Assembly: GCF_011074885.1 (NCBI RefSeq)
Contig: NC_054687.1
Coordinates: forward strand, 1,302,001 to 1,366,000
DNA length: 64,000 nt
Reading direction: 5' to 3'
From: Brettanomyces bruxellensis
Taxonomy: Eukaryota > Ascomycota > Pichiomycetes > Pichiales > Pichiaceae
In this document: positions 41,053 through 50,774 of the stretch, in pieces
Numbering within the stretch: the stretch's first letter is position 1
How the letters are laid out: each line of letters begins with the position of its first letter
Position numbers and translations under genes: made by a program
The notes under the pieces: model-generated
The model's database searches: none
What the model was told of the DNA's origin: nothing
Seen by the model: only the letters and a program-made list of their open reading frames with translations

Positions 41053-42846
41053 ATGTCGCTCGAGAAAACAGCTACAATTGCAGCCAATCCATCCACCACT
41101 CGAGGATTGTCAGTTCATCTCTCCTATGACCCAAGAACAAACAGAATCACATATGCGAGTGGTAAAAGCATCTTCCTCCGCTCCGTGGAAGATCCTTCCA
41201 AGTGTACGCAGTACACAGGGCACAAGGCTGCAACCACAGTGGCGACATTCTCGCCCTCCGGCTACTATGTGGCCTCTGGAGATGAAAGCGGAATTGTGAG
41301 AGTCTGGGATTGTGCATCAGACGACCTGATTCTCAAAGGGGAGTACCCGATATTGAGCGGCCGCATAAACGCAATTGCCTGGGATGCAGACTCAAAGCGG
41401 ATTATTGCCGTTGGAGACGGAAAGGAGAGATATGGCCACTGCTTCACGTACGATTCTGGAAATACCGTCGGCGAGATTTCTGGACACACATCACAGGTCA
41501 ATGCCGTTGCCATCAGGCCCTGCCGGCCATACCGGGCTGCCACGGTGTCTGACGATGCTGGCCTGGTGTTCTACCAGGGCCCACCTTTCAAGTTTGTCCA
41601 GTCTGTCCGCGGTAAGCACACGAATTTCGTCCGGGATGTAAAATTCTCTCCTTCGGGTGGCCACGTTGTTTCTGTCGGTGCAGACCGCAGCATCGTCTTG
41701 TACGAGGGCAAAACGGGGCAGTTCGAAAGGCAGATCAGCAACGCCCATGATGGTGGCATCTTTGCGGTCGATTGGTGCGACGAAAAGTCGTTTGTCACGT
41801 GTTCTGCCGACTCTACTGTCCGTCTTTGGTCCGTTGACTCCCCGGAAAAGCCCGAGAAAACCTGGAAAATGAGTGGTAAAACCACTGCAAACCAACTTCT
41901 CGGTGTTGTCCGGACCAAGGACTATGTCATAGTGCTAAACCTCTCGGGCGATCTCTACTACTTTGACGATTCCTCCGAATCAGCCGTGAAAACCGTCTTT
42001 GCACACCAAAAATCCATCACCGCACTCTCTGTGCTTGCAGATCGGGTATTCACCGGCAGTTACGACGGACGGATCCTCGCATGGGACTCGCAGGGCAAGC
42101 AGGGAAAGCTTGTGCGGGGAGATGATGCCCACACCAACTTGGTTGTCGGTATCTGCCCGGTTGCAAAGGACAGACTCGTCTCGGCCGCTTGGGACGATAC
42201 AGTTGCGTCAATCGACGCGTCGGCACTGCACGTCTCTCGCCTCGCCTCCTTGGAGGAGCAGCCGATCCAGATTGCCGCCTCTGAGGGTTTCTTTGCCGTT
42301 ATTACAGAGTCCAAGGTTGCCGTTTACAGCTCGGATGGAAAAATCGTATGCGAGCTAAAGCTAGCTTTTACTCCAAGTGCTGTTGCCATCTCGAAGAGCT
42401 ATGTTGTGGTTTCGGACTCTGCAACATTCAAGTCTCACGTGTACGACAAAAACCTTAAGCCTGCATCTGGTAAGGACTTGAAGCCTATGAGAGGCAAGCC
42501 TTCTTTTGCGAAAATATCGCCCGACGAGAATTTCCTTGCTGTTGGAGATTCGAACGGAAAGATCTTCTGCTATAATCTTTCATCTGGTGAGCTCGTGACC
42601 TCCAGGTGGGCATTTCACACCTCCAGAATCACGTCTATATCCTGGAATGAGGACAATGATCACGTCATCGCCTCGTCCTTGGATACTAATTTGATCGTGT
42701 ACTCAGTTTCCAAGCCGGTGAGAAATGTCAAGGCTATGAATACGCATAAAGAGGGTGTTAGTGGTGTCGAGTGGATAGGACCAAATCGCGCTGTTAGTGT
42801 TGGTGCCGATGCCTGCTTGAAGTTCTGGGATGTTGTCTTCAAATAG
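41053..42846 (+). CDS. AIP1: Actin-interacting protein 1 (Aip1), WD-repeat cofactor of cofilin
   Basis: 597 residues from the ATG at 41053 (MSLEKTATIAANPSTTRG); the frame extends upstream only to a GTG. It has two seven-bladed propellers, with signatures such as SGDESGIVRVWDCA, SGHTSQVNAVAI, YQGPPFKFVQSVRGKH, SYDGRILAWDS and the C-terminal SVGADACLKFWDVV, all matching S. cerevisiae Aip1 (615 residues). Aip1 caps and helps disassemble cofilin-bound actin filaments at cortical patches. It is unusually GC-rich for this window, with strongly preferred codons. Confidence 0.95.
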   Translation: MSLEKTATIAANPSTTRGLSVHLSYDPRTNRITYASGKSIFLRSVEDPSKCTQYTGHKAATTVATFSPSGYYVASGDESGIVRVWDCASDDLILKGEYPILSGRINAIAWDADSKRIIAVGDGKERYGHCFTYDSGNTVGEISGHTSQVNAVAIRPCRPYRAATVSDDAGLVFYQGPPFKFVQSVRGKHTNFVRDVKFSPSGGHVVSVGADRSIVLYEGKTGQFERQISNAHDGGIFAVDWCDEKSFVTCSADSTVRLWSVDSPEKPEKTWKMSGKTTANQLLGVVRTKDYVIVLNLSGDLYYFDDSSESAVKTVFAHQKSITALSVLADRVFTGSYDGRILAWDSQGKQGKLVRGDDAHTNLVVGICPVAKDRLVSAAWDDTVASIDASALHVSRLASLEEQPIQIAASEGFFAVITESKVAVYSSDGKIVCELKLAFTPSAVAISKSYVVVSDSATFKSHVYDKNLKPASGKDLKPMRGKPSFAKISPDENFLAVGDSNGKIFCYNLSSGELVTSRWAFHTSRITSISWNEDNDHVIASSLDTNLIVYSVSKPVRNVKAMNTHKEGVSGVEWIGPNRAVSVGADACLKFWDVVFK

Positions 42847-42940
42847 GGCGGGAGAAATGACAAAAAAGACTTTTGTAATAATATAATTATTCAAAGCATG
42901 TATTCTACAACTTGACCAATCCTACTTGACTTCTTCAGTT

Positions 42941-43028
42941 CTTCTTACTTAACTTCTTACTTAACCTCTTCTTAACCTCTTTTTACTTAACTCTTCCTTC
43001 TTACCCCTTCCTACTTACCCCTTCCTAC
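42941..43028. repeat. C/T-rich short tandem repeats downstream of AIP1
   Basis: CTTCTTACTTAA occurs twice in tandem (42941-42952, 42953-42964) and TTACCCCTTCCTAC twice in tandem (43001-43014, 43015-43028), with degenerate copies between. It lies in the 283-bp space between two convergent genes. Confidence 0.8.
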
Positions 43029-43129
43029 TTTCTGCATTACTTCACCTCATTCTAATTCGTTCTATTTTATCTATACGAACACATCGACTATTCCAGATAG
43101 CCAAAAAAAGAAGTCTAAATCGTGCCTCT

Positions 43130-44074
43130 TTATATTGGAGGCTGAATCTTCTCCATCACCTCGTCGATAATAATCGGAATGTCTACTTTATCAAGGATCT
43201 GGCTAACTAATGCCGGATCACTCCCGTATTGTATGGATGGCTCTTTCCGGGGATCTTCGAGCATATGTATTCGTATCGGTAAAAGTGAATATGCCGCTTG
43301 TCTTACCATCTCAGGCACAACATATTCATATCCGTGAAGAACGGCATATATAGCAACAAAGTGCTTAAATTCACCCAACACAAAAGTTGGGAGCCCACCA
43401 ACAACAAACCTGTTTGTGCGAACAAAGATCACAATATCGTAAATGTATGTTTTGATCTCTCTGACCAAAACTACACGCTGTGAGTCTTTTCTTGCTTTTA
43501 TCACTAAGTCAATGAATTGCGCAGATTGCAAATTCTTATCCATCGAATTGTCTGACTCCACTCCATGCAGTTCGATCCTACACTCATGTGTCTGTTCAAT
43601 CCATATGTCATCCAGCAATACTTCATCTATTGAGGAATTAAGTGTGGTTTTGCCTAATATAATGAGCGTAAATATGTTGTCATTGTTCGATAATCTCGCC
43701 ACATCATTAATATAATCGTCCAAATCACGCTGAAATTTCTTTGATGTGTTCTCCAATCCCTCTAGAATCAATATTCTAGGTTCCAATTTCATTGTGTTGC
43801 CGCTTGCCAACTCAGGTAATCCGAAAATTGTTGTAGGATCAAATATCGATTTGAAATTTAGCGTTACAATAACGAATTCATCGCCTTTAGCAAATCCCCA
43901 GCCATCAACAAAAAGACTCTCAATACTTTCTTCCGTTGCTTGAACATTGTTTGTAACTACTGATAAATGACGACCTGCAATAACCGAGAGTAATAGTGCT
44001 TCCAAGATGTTGGGGGTTATTTTTATTCCGAGATCTCGCACCCTTGTCCTTTCCACCCATATAATGCTATCCAT
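43130..44074 (-). CDS. MTC2-like protein of the MoxR/Mg-chelatase-like group (tentative)
   Basis: 314 residues from an ATG. It looks like a degenerate AAA-type fold: an N-terminal segment with LLLSVIAGRHLSVVTNN in place of a Walker A, a hydrophobic strand ending EPRILILEGLEN like Walker B, and a C-terminal part with VREIKTYIYDIVIFVRTNRF, VGGLPTF and LHGYEYVVPEMVRQAA. That last region resembles fungal proteins related to Mg-chelatase and S. cerevisiae Mtc2, a protein linked to telomere capping through cdc13 genetics. Catalytic residues are not evident, so ATP hydrolysis is doubtful. The family call is from memory and uncertain. It is convergent with AIP1 and divergent from UTP11. Confidence 0.55.
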   Translation of the reverse strand: MDSIIWVERTRVRDLGIKITPNILEALLLSVIAGRHLSVVTNNVQATEESIESLFVDGWGFAKGDEFVIVTLNFKSIFDPTTIFGLPELASGNTMKLEPRILILEGLENTSKKFQRDLDDYINDVARLSNNDNIFTLIILGKTTLNSSIDEVLLDDIWIEQTHECRIELHGVESDNSMDKNLQSAQFIDLVIKARKDSQRVVLVREIKTYIYDIVIFVRTNRFVVGGLPTFVLGEFKHFVAIYAVLHGYEYVVPEMVRQAAYSLLPIRIHMLEDPRKEPSIQYGSDPALVSQILDKVDIPIIIDEVMEKIQPPI

Positions 44075-44246
44075 TTGAATCTCGTGATCCAGATATCTTC
44101 ATAAAATAGTGAATAACGATTGGTTAAACAAAACAATATGCAGTTAGGAAACGATGCATAACACAGAACAGACTGTACGCAAATAAAAGTTGAGCGTTTG
44201 ATATCAGTAGTGAGATAAAAAAAAAAAATAAAAAATAAAAAGCTCC

Positions 44247-44257
44247 AAAATTTTTCA
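44247..44257. promoter_or_regulatory. RRPE upstream of UTP11
   Basis: AAAATTTTTCA, an exact reverse complement of the RRPE consensus TGAAAAATTTT, 85 bases before the UTP11 start codon. UTP11 is a ribosome biogenesis gene. Confidence 0.65.
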
Positions 44258-44341
44258 GCTTCTTCACTTATCAAGCGTGCTTTACTTGAAGACAACCTAA
44301 AAGACCATATATCCCGATCAACAGTGAAAAGTATATCCAAA

Positions 44342-45115
44342 ATGGCAGGATTTGTCCACGATGTTCAGAAAAAGCAGCATAGAGAGAGATCTCAACCCCA
44401 GAGGAGAAAGCGTTTGGGATTGTTGGAAAAAAAGAAAGATTACAGACTTAGAGCAGCAGATTTTCACAAGAAACAAGCACAGCTCAAAATCTTAAAGAAT
44501 AAAGCCAAGTCCTACAATGAGGACGAGTATTATCATGCTATGACGAGAAATCATACGGATGCACGTGGTATCCTAATATCTGATAGGGATCAGGAATCAC
44601 TCACAAACGATGAAGTGATGCTTCTTAAAACACAGGATACAGGATATTTAACAACTATAGCACAGAGAGAGGCAAAGAAGATAGAAAAGGAGTTGAAAGA
44701 CAGCAGTACGTTCAAGAGCTCTGGAAAGCACACAGTGTTTGTTTCATCGAGAGATGAGCTTGAAACATTTGATCCGGTGAAATATTTCGATACCGATGCT
44801 TCATTATTATACAACAGGGAGAATAGACTTCGACTTCGACAGCTTAGCGGAAAATCAGAAGATGGAAAGTTGAATCCATTGCCTATAGTAGGCAAAATCG
44901 ATGATGCTGAAGGATATGACAAGGCGGTGAAAGATGTTGAGAAGTTAAAACGCTTGACTAGGATAAAAGAGAGGATGCAAAGAAAGAAGAAGCTTCAGGG
45001 TATTAACAGCAGATTAGACATGCAGAAACAGTTGATGAATGGAGGAAATGTAAAGAAGATCCCAAATTCAGACGGGAAGTCCACCTACAAGTGGAAGAAT
45101 CAGAGAAAGAAGTGA
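44342..45115 (+). CDS. UTP11: U3 snoRNP/SSU processome protein Utp11
   Basis: 257 residues from the ATG at 44342 (S. cerevisiae Utp11 has 250). The start MAGFVHDVQKKQHRERSQPQ and the segments RKRLGLLEKKKDYRLRAADF, LKILKNKAKSYNEDEYYHAM and HTVFVSSRDELETFDPVKYF are hallmark Utp11 sequence. Basic and mostly helical. It acts in early pre-18S processing in the nucleolus. Confidence 0.97.
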   Translation: MAGFVHDVQKKQHRERSQPQRRKRLGLLEKKKDYRLRAADFHKKQAQLKILKNKAKSYNEDEYYHAMTRNHTDARGILISDRDQESLTNDEVMLLKTQDTGYLTTIAQREAKKIEKELKDSSTFKSSGKHTVFVSSRDELETFDPVKYFDTDASLLYNRENRLRLRQLSGKSEDGKLNPLPIVGKIDDAEGYDKAVKDVEKLKRLTRIKERMQRKKKLQGINSRLDMQKQLMNGGNVKKIPNSDGKSTYKWKNQRKK

Positions 45116-45234
45116 TTTGTTTTTCGCATTTTTACAATAGATATAGCTTAATGCATGTGGAAATTTCCAGTAGATCCTGTATTATAAATTATTAGAAAAG
45201 TATGCTATGTATTCCGGATCATTCTGCATGCTGA

Positions 45235-47163
45235 TCATTTCTCTGACCTTCTTCTGAATGTTGGAATGTCATCCTCATCATCCTCTTCTTCATTAGCCTT
45301 GCCGGCATTATTATTTTCATCCTCGAAGTCTTCATCCATAGTTAGGTCCAAATTGTGCTGCCTGTCATCAATTCGACCTCGAAAGTCAGCATTTTTCCTC
45401 TGGGTGGACGTCCGGCTAAAGAATGCAGGTTCTTCCCTATCATCCACCACATCTTCATCTGATTCATCATCTACTACAAACAAATTGCTTGGCCTGGCTT
45501 TCGTGGCTCTCCTCTTACTCCAACGATTTATCACTGATGATCTTTTTCGAGTCTGAGATTGGAATTCTTTATCTAGCTCCTTTATTCCAGAGTTGAAATC
45601 CATCATCTCGTCCTGCCCTCTGTTTGTGACTTGCCCACCATTAACAAGTCCATCCGAATTATAGCTGGCTTTCTTCATTCTTATACCTTTGACCGTGCTA
45701 TCGGTAATTGGATTGCTCTCAGTAAAGCTTATCTTCCGGAACTTCGAGTAGTCTATTCTGTTACTCCATCTAGAGTTGCCAAACAGTCCATGTATCGCAC
45801 TGTTGTACCTTTTAGGACCAGTTGGTCCTTTAAATTCGGTCAGCTTGATCTTTCTCACTTTCGCCAATAACGGGTCTGTTTTATCCAATGAATCCAGAAG
45901 CTCATTATCTTTCTTTGCCTGCTCCACCTTGGTTGCTTTCGCTTTCTGAAACACCCTCAATAGACTGTCGCTGTCATCTTGACTATTGTCATTTATCGTT
46001 TTCTTGTTGTTATCTGTCAAATCTAGCCCACTTACATCTTTCGAGCTGGCAAATTGGTCCATGTCCACTTCTAGATATTCTGTTTTCTTCGGTTGCAAGT
46101 CTTTTTCTGCATTGTTGTTCTCTTCATCTTTGTTTTTATCCTCTTCTGACTGGCTATCCTCTATAAATGTCTTGGGAGCCTCCGTCTCAATATGTTGTGA
46201 CTCTTGAGTTTTTATCACCTCGAAGTCATCATCTCCCCCAAAGTTGGCCATGGTAGGAAGATTTGAAAAGGTTAAATGAGTATCCAATTTCCTTCTCTTG
46301 CTTTTTTTCGTGTCTACTGAGATGGTCCTTGCTGGTTGTTTCACAGTATCGGCATCATCAAACTGTCCAGCATTCCATTTAATACTGTCCAAAACTATGC
46401 TGTTTTCATTAACAGCCAGCCCCTGAAATGTTTTTCCACCAATCATAACTGATTTACACCATAAAAGTGCATTCTTCGGCAAGTCTGCAACTTTTCCACG
46501 TTCAATACGAATGAAGTGTAAATTTGAAACTCCAGCAAACGTTTCTGTCACATCGTCTTCAAAACAATATATGTCCAGTACTTTTTCACGTGGCCACCAC
46601 GTGACAAAATCAGCCCAAATATCCTTTGCGTGCAATATCAGAGCATCTATAAATCGTTGTGTAATAAATATGAGCGGATCGTCTCTACTTTTGCATATCT
46701 CTGCTAGATCCTTGAATGTGCTACTTGATGATACCAAATAGTGCGATATCTTCAAAGAATCGACAGAGCACTCGGCTGGATACCCCTGTGCCTTCAATTT
46801 CTGAACGCATTGATCGTCGTTTATTACGAATGGCTCATATCTGATGATGAATTCAAAGGGCTCCGGCCGGAAAGAAAACTGTAGATTTCTGACAGCTTTG
46901 ATCTTGGGCTGAAACTTGAAGCATTTTCCGTTGGGAATATATTCGCCGTTAAGATTGAACTTTCCCTTACCTCGGTTGTCAACGATTAAGGAGTGATTGT
47001 CAAAGGAGATGACAAACTGGATCTTCGATATTCTCTTTTTATCGGTGTGAAACTGAGCGTGTACAGATCGTCCTATTACATAGGGAGTTGATTCAACGAG
47101 AAGATGCGAAGTTTTCCTCTTATCGTCAGGGAAATCGTTATTCGGGTACTCCAAGATCCACAT
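45235..47163 (-). CDS. XRS2: Xrs2/Nbs1 subunit of the MRX DNA double-strand break complex
   Basis: 642 residues from the ATG at 47163 (MWILEYPNND). An N-terminal FHA domain (about 1-110) starts like Xrs2 with MW and has GRS. Two BRCT-like regions follow (about 135-280), then a long polar stretch. Near the C-terminus IDYSKFRKISF matches the Mre11-binding motif of Xrs2, and the end DDIPTFRRRSEK matches the Tel1-binding FxRR tail. Xrs2 brings Mre11-Rad50 into the nucleus and recruits Tel1. In the FHA domain the usual SRxH is replaced by SKIQ. Shorter than S. cerevisiae Xrs2 (854 residues). It is convergent with UTP11. Confidence 0.85.
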   Translation of the reverse strand: MWILEYPNNDFPDDKRKTSHLLVESTPYVIGRSVHAQFHTDKKRISKIQFVISFDNHSLIVDNRGKGKFNLNGEYIPNGKCFKFQPKIKAVRNLQFSFRPEPFEFIIRYEPFVINDDQCVQKLKAQGYPAECSVDSLKISHYLVSSSSTFKDLAEICKSRDDPLIFITQRFIDALILHAKDIWADFVTWWPREKVLDIYCFEDDVTETFAGVSNLHFIRIERGKVADLPKNALLWCKSVMIGGKTFQGLAVNENSIVLDSIKWNAGQFDDADTVKQPARTISVDTKKSKRRKLDTHLTFSNLPTMANFGGDDDFEVIKTQESQHIETEAPKTFIEDSQSEEDKNKDEENNNAEKDLQPKKTEYLEVDMDQFASSKDVSGLDLTDNNKKTINDNSQDDSDSLLRVFQKAKATKVEQAKKDNELLDSLDKTDPLLAKVRKIKLTEFKGPTGPKRYNSAIHGLFGNSRWSNRIDYSKFRKISFTESNPITDSTVKGIRMKKASYNSDGLVNGGQVTNRGQDEMMDFNSGIKELDKEFQSQTRKRSSVINRWSKRRATKARPSNLFVVDDESDEDVVDDREEPAFFSRTSTQRKNADFRGRIDDRQHNLDLTMDEDFEDENNNAGKANEEEDDEDDIPTFRRRSEK

Positions 47164-47518
47164 CGCTGTATTTGGGTGACTTTGAATACCAGCAAAAGTG
47201 GTCAAACTGAGTAATGGCACCTGTTTCCTAATATCTGGTAATGCAGATAATCATCGCGCCTGACCCCACCAAATAAATATCCGCGGGCATATTATAAAAC
47301 TATGCAATGCAATATTTATTTATTTATCGCGACGTTTTTCCATATTTTTCATTCTATATTTTTCATTCTATATTTTCCACCTCGATTTTGCTTGTACGCT
47401 TTTTACCTTACTCTACATTAAGCAGTAACATTTCGAAGTGTAGTCCAAATTTTGCGTGAAATTTCTAGATTATCTATTAAGTAGCCTCCCGGGCAGAATG
47501 CCCCTCGCTGTCTTTTCC
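47164..47518 (-). other. Intergenic region between PIF1 and XRS2
   Basis: 355 bp holding the XRS2 promoter and the end of the PIF1 transcript. A 14-bp tandem repeat ATATTTTTCATTCT occurs twice at 47342-47369. Otherwise nothing seen. Confidence 0.55.
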
Positions 47519-50095
47519 CTATTTGGTCCTTGCCAGCTTCTCCTCCTGCTCCTTCTTCCTGAACTTGTTTTTCTTTAACTTAGCGTAGAATCTGACAACA
47601 TCCTTGCGAACAGCCACCTTACGCTCATCAAAGTTTACGATCTCAAGCCCACTCGTACTAGTGCACCTACTCAAGGCAACATACACCTGTCCCTTCTCGA
47701 AAACCCGGGTGAGATCAACCTTTACTCTGCTCAAAGTCTGACCCTGAGACTTATGGATAGAGAGAGCCCAGGCAAGGATTATTGGTAATTGGGTACGCAC
47801 TAAGTTGGGATTCGACTCACTTGCAAAGTCCATCGGCTCCACCAACTTCAGCCTGTAGCCCTCGGAGGTGTTCACAGTAAATTTTGCCAAAGGAAGTAAG
47901 TCTCTTCTCTGCTGTCTCTTGGCCCGTGCTATCAACGCTGGTAGCACGGTCACCTTGCCTAAAGCAGCCGGGTTGCTGGCTATAAGCTCCTCATATAGTG
48001 TGTGGTCGAGATCGGCCTGCCGGTTGCCGATAAACCTGGATGCGTACGTAAGCAGGGGCTGGTATGCGAGTCTTTCGTACTCTTTAAATTGCAGGCAGAA
48101 GTATGACCACAAGTCCGAGGATGTGAAGGCAACAATCTTTCCTATTGTGCCATTCACAATTGTTGTGTCCTCCATATCGTTCTTTATGTACATCACCTGC
48201 GCGCCTTCTTTCAACTCGAGCACTTTCGCACACATTAGTGCGTCCAACACGCTTTCTAAATACCCGGGATGCTTCCCGTTTCCTCCTCTCCCGGGTGCAA
48301 ACTCGGGCCCGTAGGAATCCTTGGCAAAGAACGTCATCGATTCTCCAGAAAGCGAGTTGAGTCTACTTCTGTTAGCCCGCTCGACCTCATCTCGAGTCGG
48401 ATACAATTCTGTGGGAAGTATTCCGTCGGGATACCTCAACGGTCTCTCGAGAGCCTTGAATTTCTGCCGGATATACGGCGGGAGACGGCCCAAACGCAAC
48501 GAGTCGAGCATCTCAGCCAACTCTAAGTCCCCACTCTGCCGATAAACCTTGGTGAGCAAAAAAGTCTCATCGATGCACTCTCTCCAGGCATCGCAGTTGA
48601 AGCAGAAATCGGCACCATCGGCATCCTTACCCCGGTGAGAGCCGCTCCTCTTCGACACAGGCGGAAGCTGGAAGAAGTCTCCCGTGATAATCAACTGGAT
48701 TCCTCCAAACGGTTTGTCTATCCCCCTCACCATCTTAGCCACATCGTTTAATTTCGTAAACATCGTCGCGTCAATCATCGACACCTCGTCCATAACAAGG
48801 TATTTGGTTGTTTTCCAGCGGTCAGCCGCCGATCTCGACTTCCTCACCCGATTGCAAAGACGAATGCTGGATTCTAGGCCCAAACCTATGCCGGCAAACC
48901 GATTGATCGTCGTTCCACCTATATTAGTGGCAGCGAGACCAGTTGAGGCGGTGACACCGATCGCAGATGGCCCATACCGCATTCTGAGCCTCCTAATCAT
49001 CGTCTTGAGTAAAAACGACTTTCCTGTACCAGCAGAACCCGTGAAAAACACATTTTTGTGCCCAAACATCACTGCATCGAGCACCTCGCTCTGCTCAGAA
49101 GATAATCCCCTGGATCCCGTGCTGCTCTCTCTCTTGACAGCTTGTGCAGATCTCTCACGTAGCCGCGGGTTGCCTAGTGTGCCGGAAACGACCCATGGGA
49201 GTGGTCTTCGCTTTGAGGACGGTATGTGGTACTTGGAAACACGAACATGTCCATCTCCATCTCTCATTTCAGACGTGTGTGCATGCCTATGCCCGTGATG
49301 CGAGCTGCCGTACAAATTATGCACATGCTTATGAGTTGTGCTCGATATGCCTGAAATGCCATTTGAGCTACTGCTGCTTTTATGCAATGTACTTTTCGTG
49401 TTGATCCCTTCCCTCTGCAATGGATCTTTACCTTCCACACTCCTTGTCACCATCCCTGTTATCTCCAAGTCCGAATCAGTACCACTTGAGCCCATTTCAG
49501 TCTCCTTCCCCTCTACATGCTCTAAAACGCGCTTTTCACCTCTAATCGCGTTCGAATCGGAAAGCCTCACACCAGAATCGGGGAATCTGGCCCTGCCAAC
49601 TTCCCTGAACGATAGATGATGCACGAGCGGCTTGGAATGCTTGAAATTCAACCTTGCACGCTTCCTTTCCTGCTCCTCCAGGTTTACAGGCTGCGATTTG
49701 GACATTCTGCCGTCCTTAAACCCAGAAAAACTCCTTGTCAAGAGTATATTTCTTGTGCTCTGGCTTTGACTCTTCAAGGCCGCCACTATTGCCGAATCCT
49801 CACTTTTGTCAGAATGGCTTTCCTCGTCTGTTATCTCGATACTGTTCTGAATGCTGGTTCCTTTGGTAGGCTTTTCGTGAGATCTCTTCCGATGTGTATT
49901 GCCAAACAAAGCTGCCCCATCACTGCTGGCACGGCGTAAAGCTGGCACCTTCCGAAGCGAGAAAAACGGCTGTGATTGACTTTTTTGTGACGAGCCTAAG
50001 AATGACGATAGTGTTGATTGCTTTTGGTCTTTCTTCTTGGATTTTGATGATTTGTCAAGAGCTGAAAACGGTGAGCCCGCTGCTGCCTTGAACAT
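47519..50095 (-). CDS. PIF1: Pif1-family 5'-3' DNA helicase
   Basis: 858 residues from the ATG at 50095 (MFKAAAGSPFSALDKSSK). The frame stays open to an ATG at 50536, but that extension crosses a minisatellite and looks non-coding. The N-terminal 350 residues are Ser/Lys-rich and disordered, and QSTLSSFLG near the start resembles a PCNA-binding box. The SF1B core has FFTGSAGTGKSFLL, TASTGLAATNIGG, VMDEVSMID, the Pif1 signature around GGIQLIITGDFFQLPPVSK, and C-terminal LSIHKSQGQTL and YVALSR. Pif1 unwinds G-quadruplexes and R-loops, removes telomerase from ends and maintains mitochondrial DNA. Rrm3 is the alternative. GC-rich, unlike its flanks. Confidence 0.88.
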   Translation of the reverse strand: MFKAAAGSPFSALDKSSKSKKKDQKQSTLSSFLGSSQKSQSQPFFSLRKVPALRRASSDGAALFGNTHRKRSHEKPTKGTSIQNSIEITDEESHSDKSEDSAIVAALKSQSQSTRNILLTRSFSGFKDGRMSKSQPVNLEEQERKRARLNFKHSKPLVHHLSFREVGRARFPDSGVRLSDSNAIRGEKRVLEHVEGKETEMGSSGTDSDLEITGMVTRSVEGKDPLQREGINTKSTLHKSSSSSNGISGISSTTHKHVHNLYGSSHHGHRHAHTSEMRDGDGHVRVSKYHIPSSKRRPLPWVVSGTLGNPRLRERSAQAVKRESSTGSRGLSSEQSEVLDAVMFGHKNVFFTGSAGTGKSFLLKTMIRRLRMRYGPSAIGVTASTGLAATNIGGTTINRFAGIGLGLESSIRLCNRVRKSRSAADRWKTTKYLVMDEVSMIDATMFTKLNDVAKMVRGIDKPFGGIQLIITGDFFQLPPVSKRSGSHRGKDADGADFCFNCDAWRECIDETFLLTKVYRQSGDLELAEMLDSLRLGRLPPYIRQKFKALERPLRYPDGILPTELYPTRDEVERANRSRLNSLSGESMTFFAKDSYGPEFAPGRGGNGKHPGYLESVLDALMCAKVLELKEGAQVMYIKNDMEDTTIVNGTIGKIVAFTSSDLWSYFCLQFKEYERLAYQPLLTYASRFIGNRQADLDHTLYEELIASNPAALGKVTVLPALIARAKRQQRRDLLPLAKFTVNTSEGYRLKLVEPMDFASESNPNLVRTQLPIILAWALSIHKSQGQTLSRVKVDLTRVFEKGQVYVALSRCTSTSGLEIVNFDERKVAVRKDVVRFYAKLKKNKFRKKEQEEKLARTK

Positions 50096-50394
50096 TTGGC
50101 TAGGTAAAAGCAGAAGTTGGATAAAATAAATACAAATAACGAATATGGGAAAGAAAGTATTAGGCTGTCTAATTGAAGGTGGCTCTAAGCAGGTAAGCTG
50201 TGGATGGCCAGGTGAGATTCGAGAAGTAAACAAACAAAAAGTAGCGAAGAAAAAATAATCCAAATAATGAAAAGTGAATATTGAATATTGAAAATAAAAT
50301 TTAGGTAGGACGCGGTACATTATTCGCGATCGCGTGTCAGCAGCCAGTGCATAGCGAGGCAAGTTGGAGGGTTGAATTGGATAAATTAACTTAG

Positions 50395-50610
50395 ATAATA
50401 TGTATGAGGAGGATGGTGAACTTGGGTAAATATGTATGAGAAAGATGGTAAATATGTATGAGGAAATAGTAAACTTGTGTAAATATGTATGGGGAAGATG
50501 GTAAATATGTATGAGGGAAATGATGAACTTAGACAAAGTTCCAATAAGAAAATGATGAACTTAATAAAGTTCCAATAAGAAAATGATGAACTTAATAAAG
50601 TTCCAATAAG
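50395..50610. repeat. Minisatellite with two repeat families upstream of PIF1
   Basis: The left part (50395-50517) has five copies of a TAAATATGTATGAGGA-like unit alternating between about 22 and 32 bases. The right part has three 31-bp units at 50518-50548, 50549-50579 and 50580-50610 built on GATGAACTTAATAAAGTTCC; the last two are the same. It lies between the start regions of PIF1 and the 3' end of ALO1. Confidence 0.9.
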
Positions 50611-50774
50611 GAAATGGTTGGATAAAGACGCAATGATGAAAGAATACACTAGGTGCAACAAACACACCCTACAGCCTGTCACAAGGTCATTCCATTGCAG
50701 ATATATATCTACAGGAGCTAAGAAAATCTAAATTCCATACGTAGCCACGAACTCTTGCAATGGTGTCGACAGAT

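Noticed and set aside
50096..50536. 147-residue N-terminal extension of PIF1
   Set aside because: It is partly a translation of the minisatellite and is hydrophobic and unlike any Pif1 N-terminus; the ATG at 50095 is preferred. Kept as a finding for checking.
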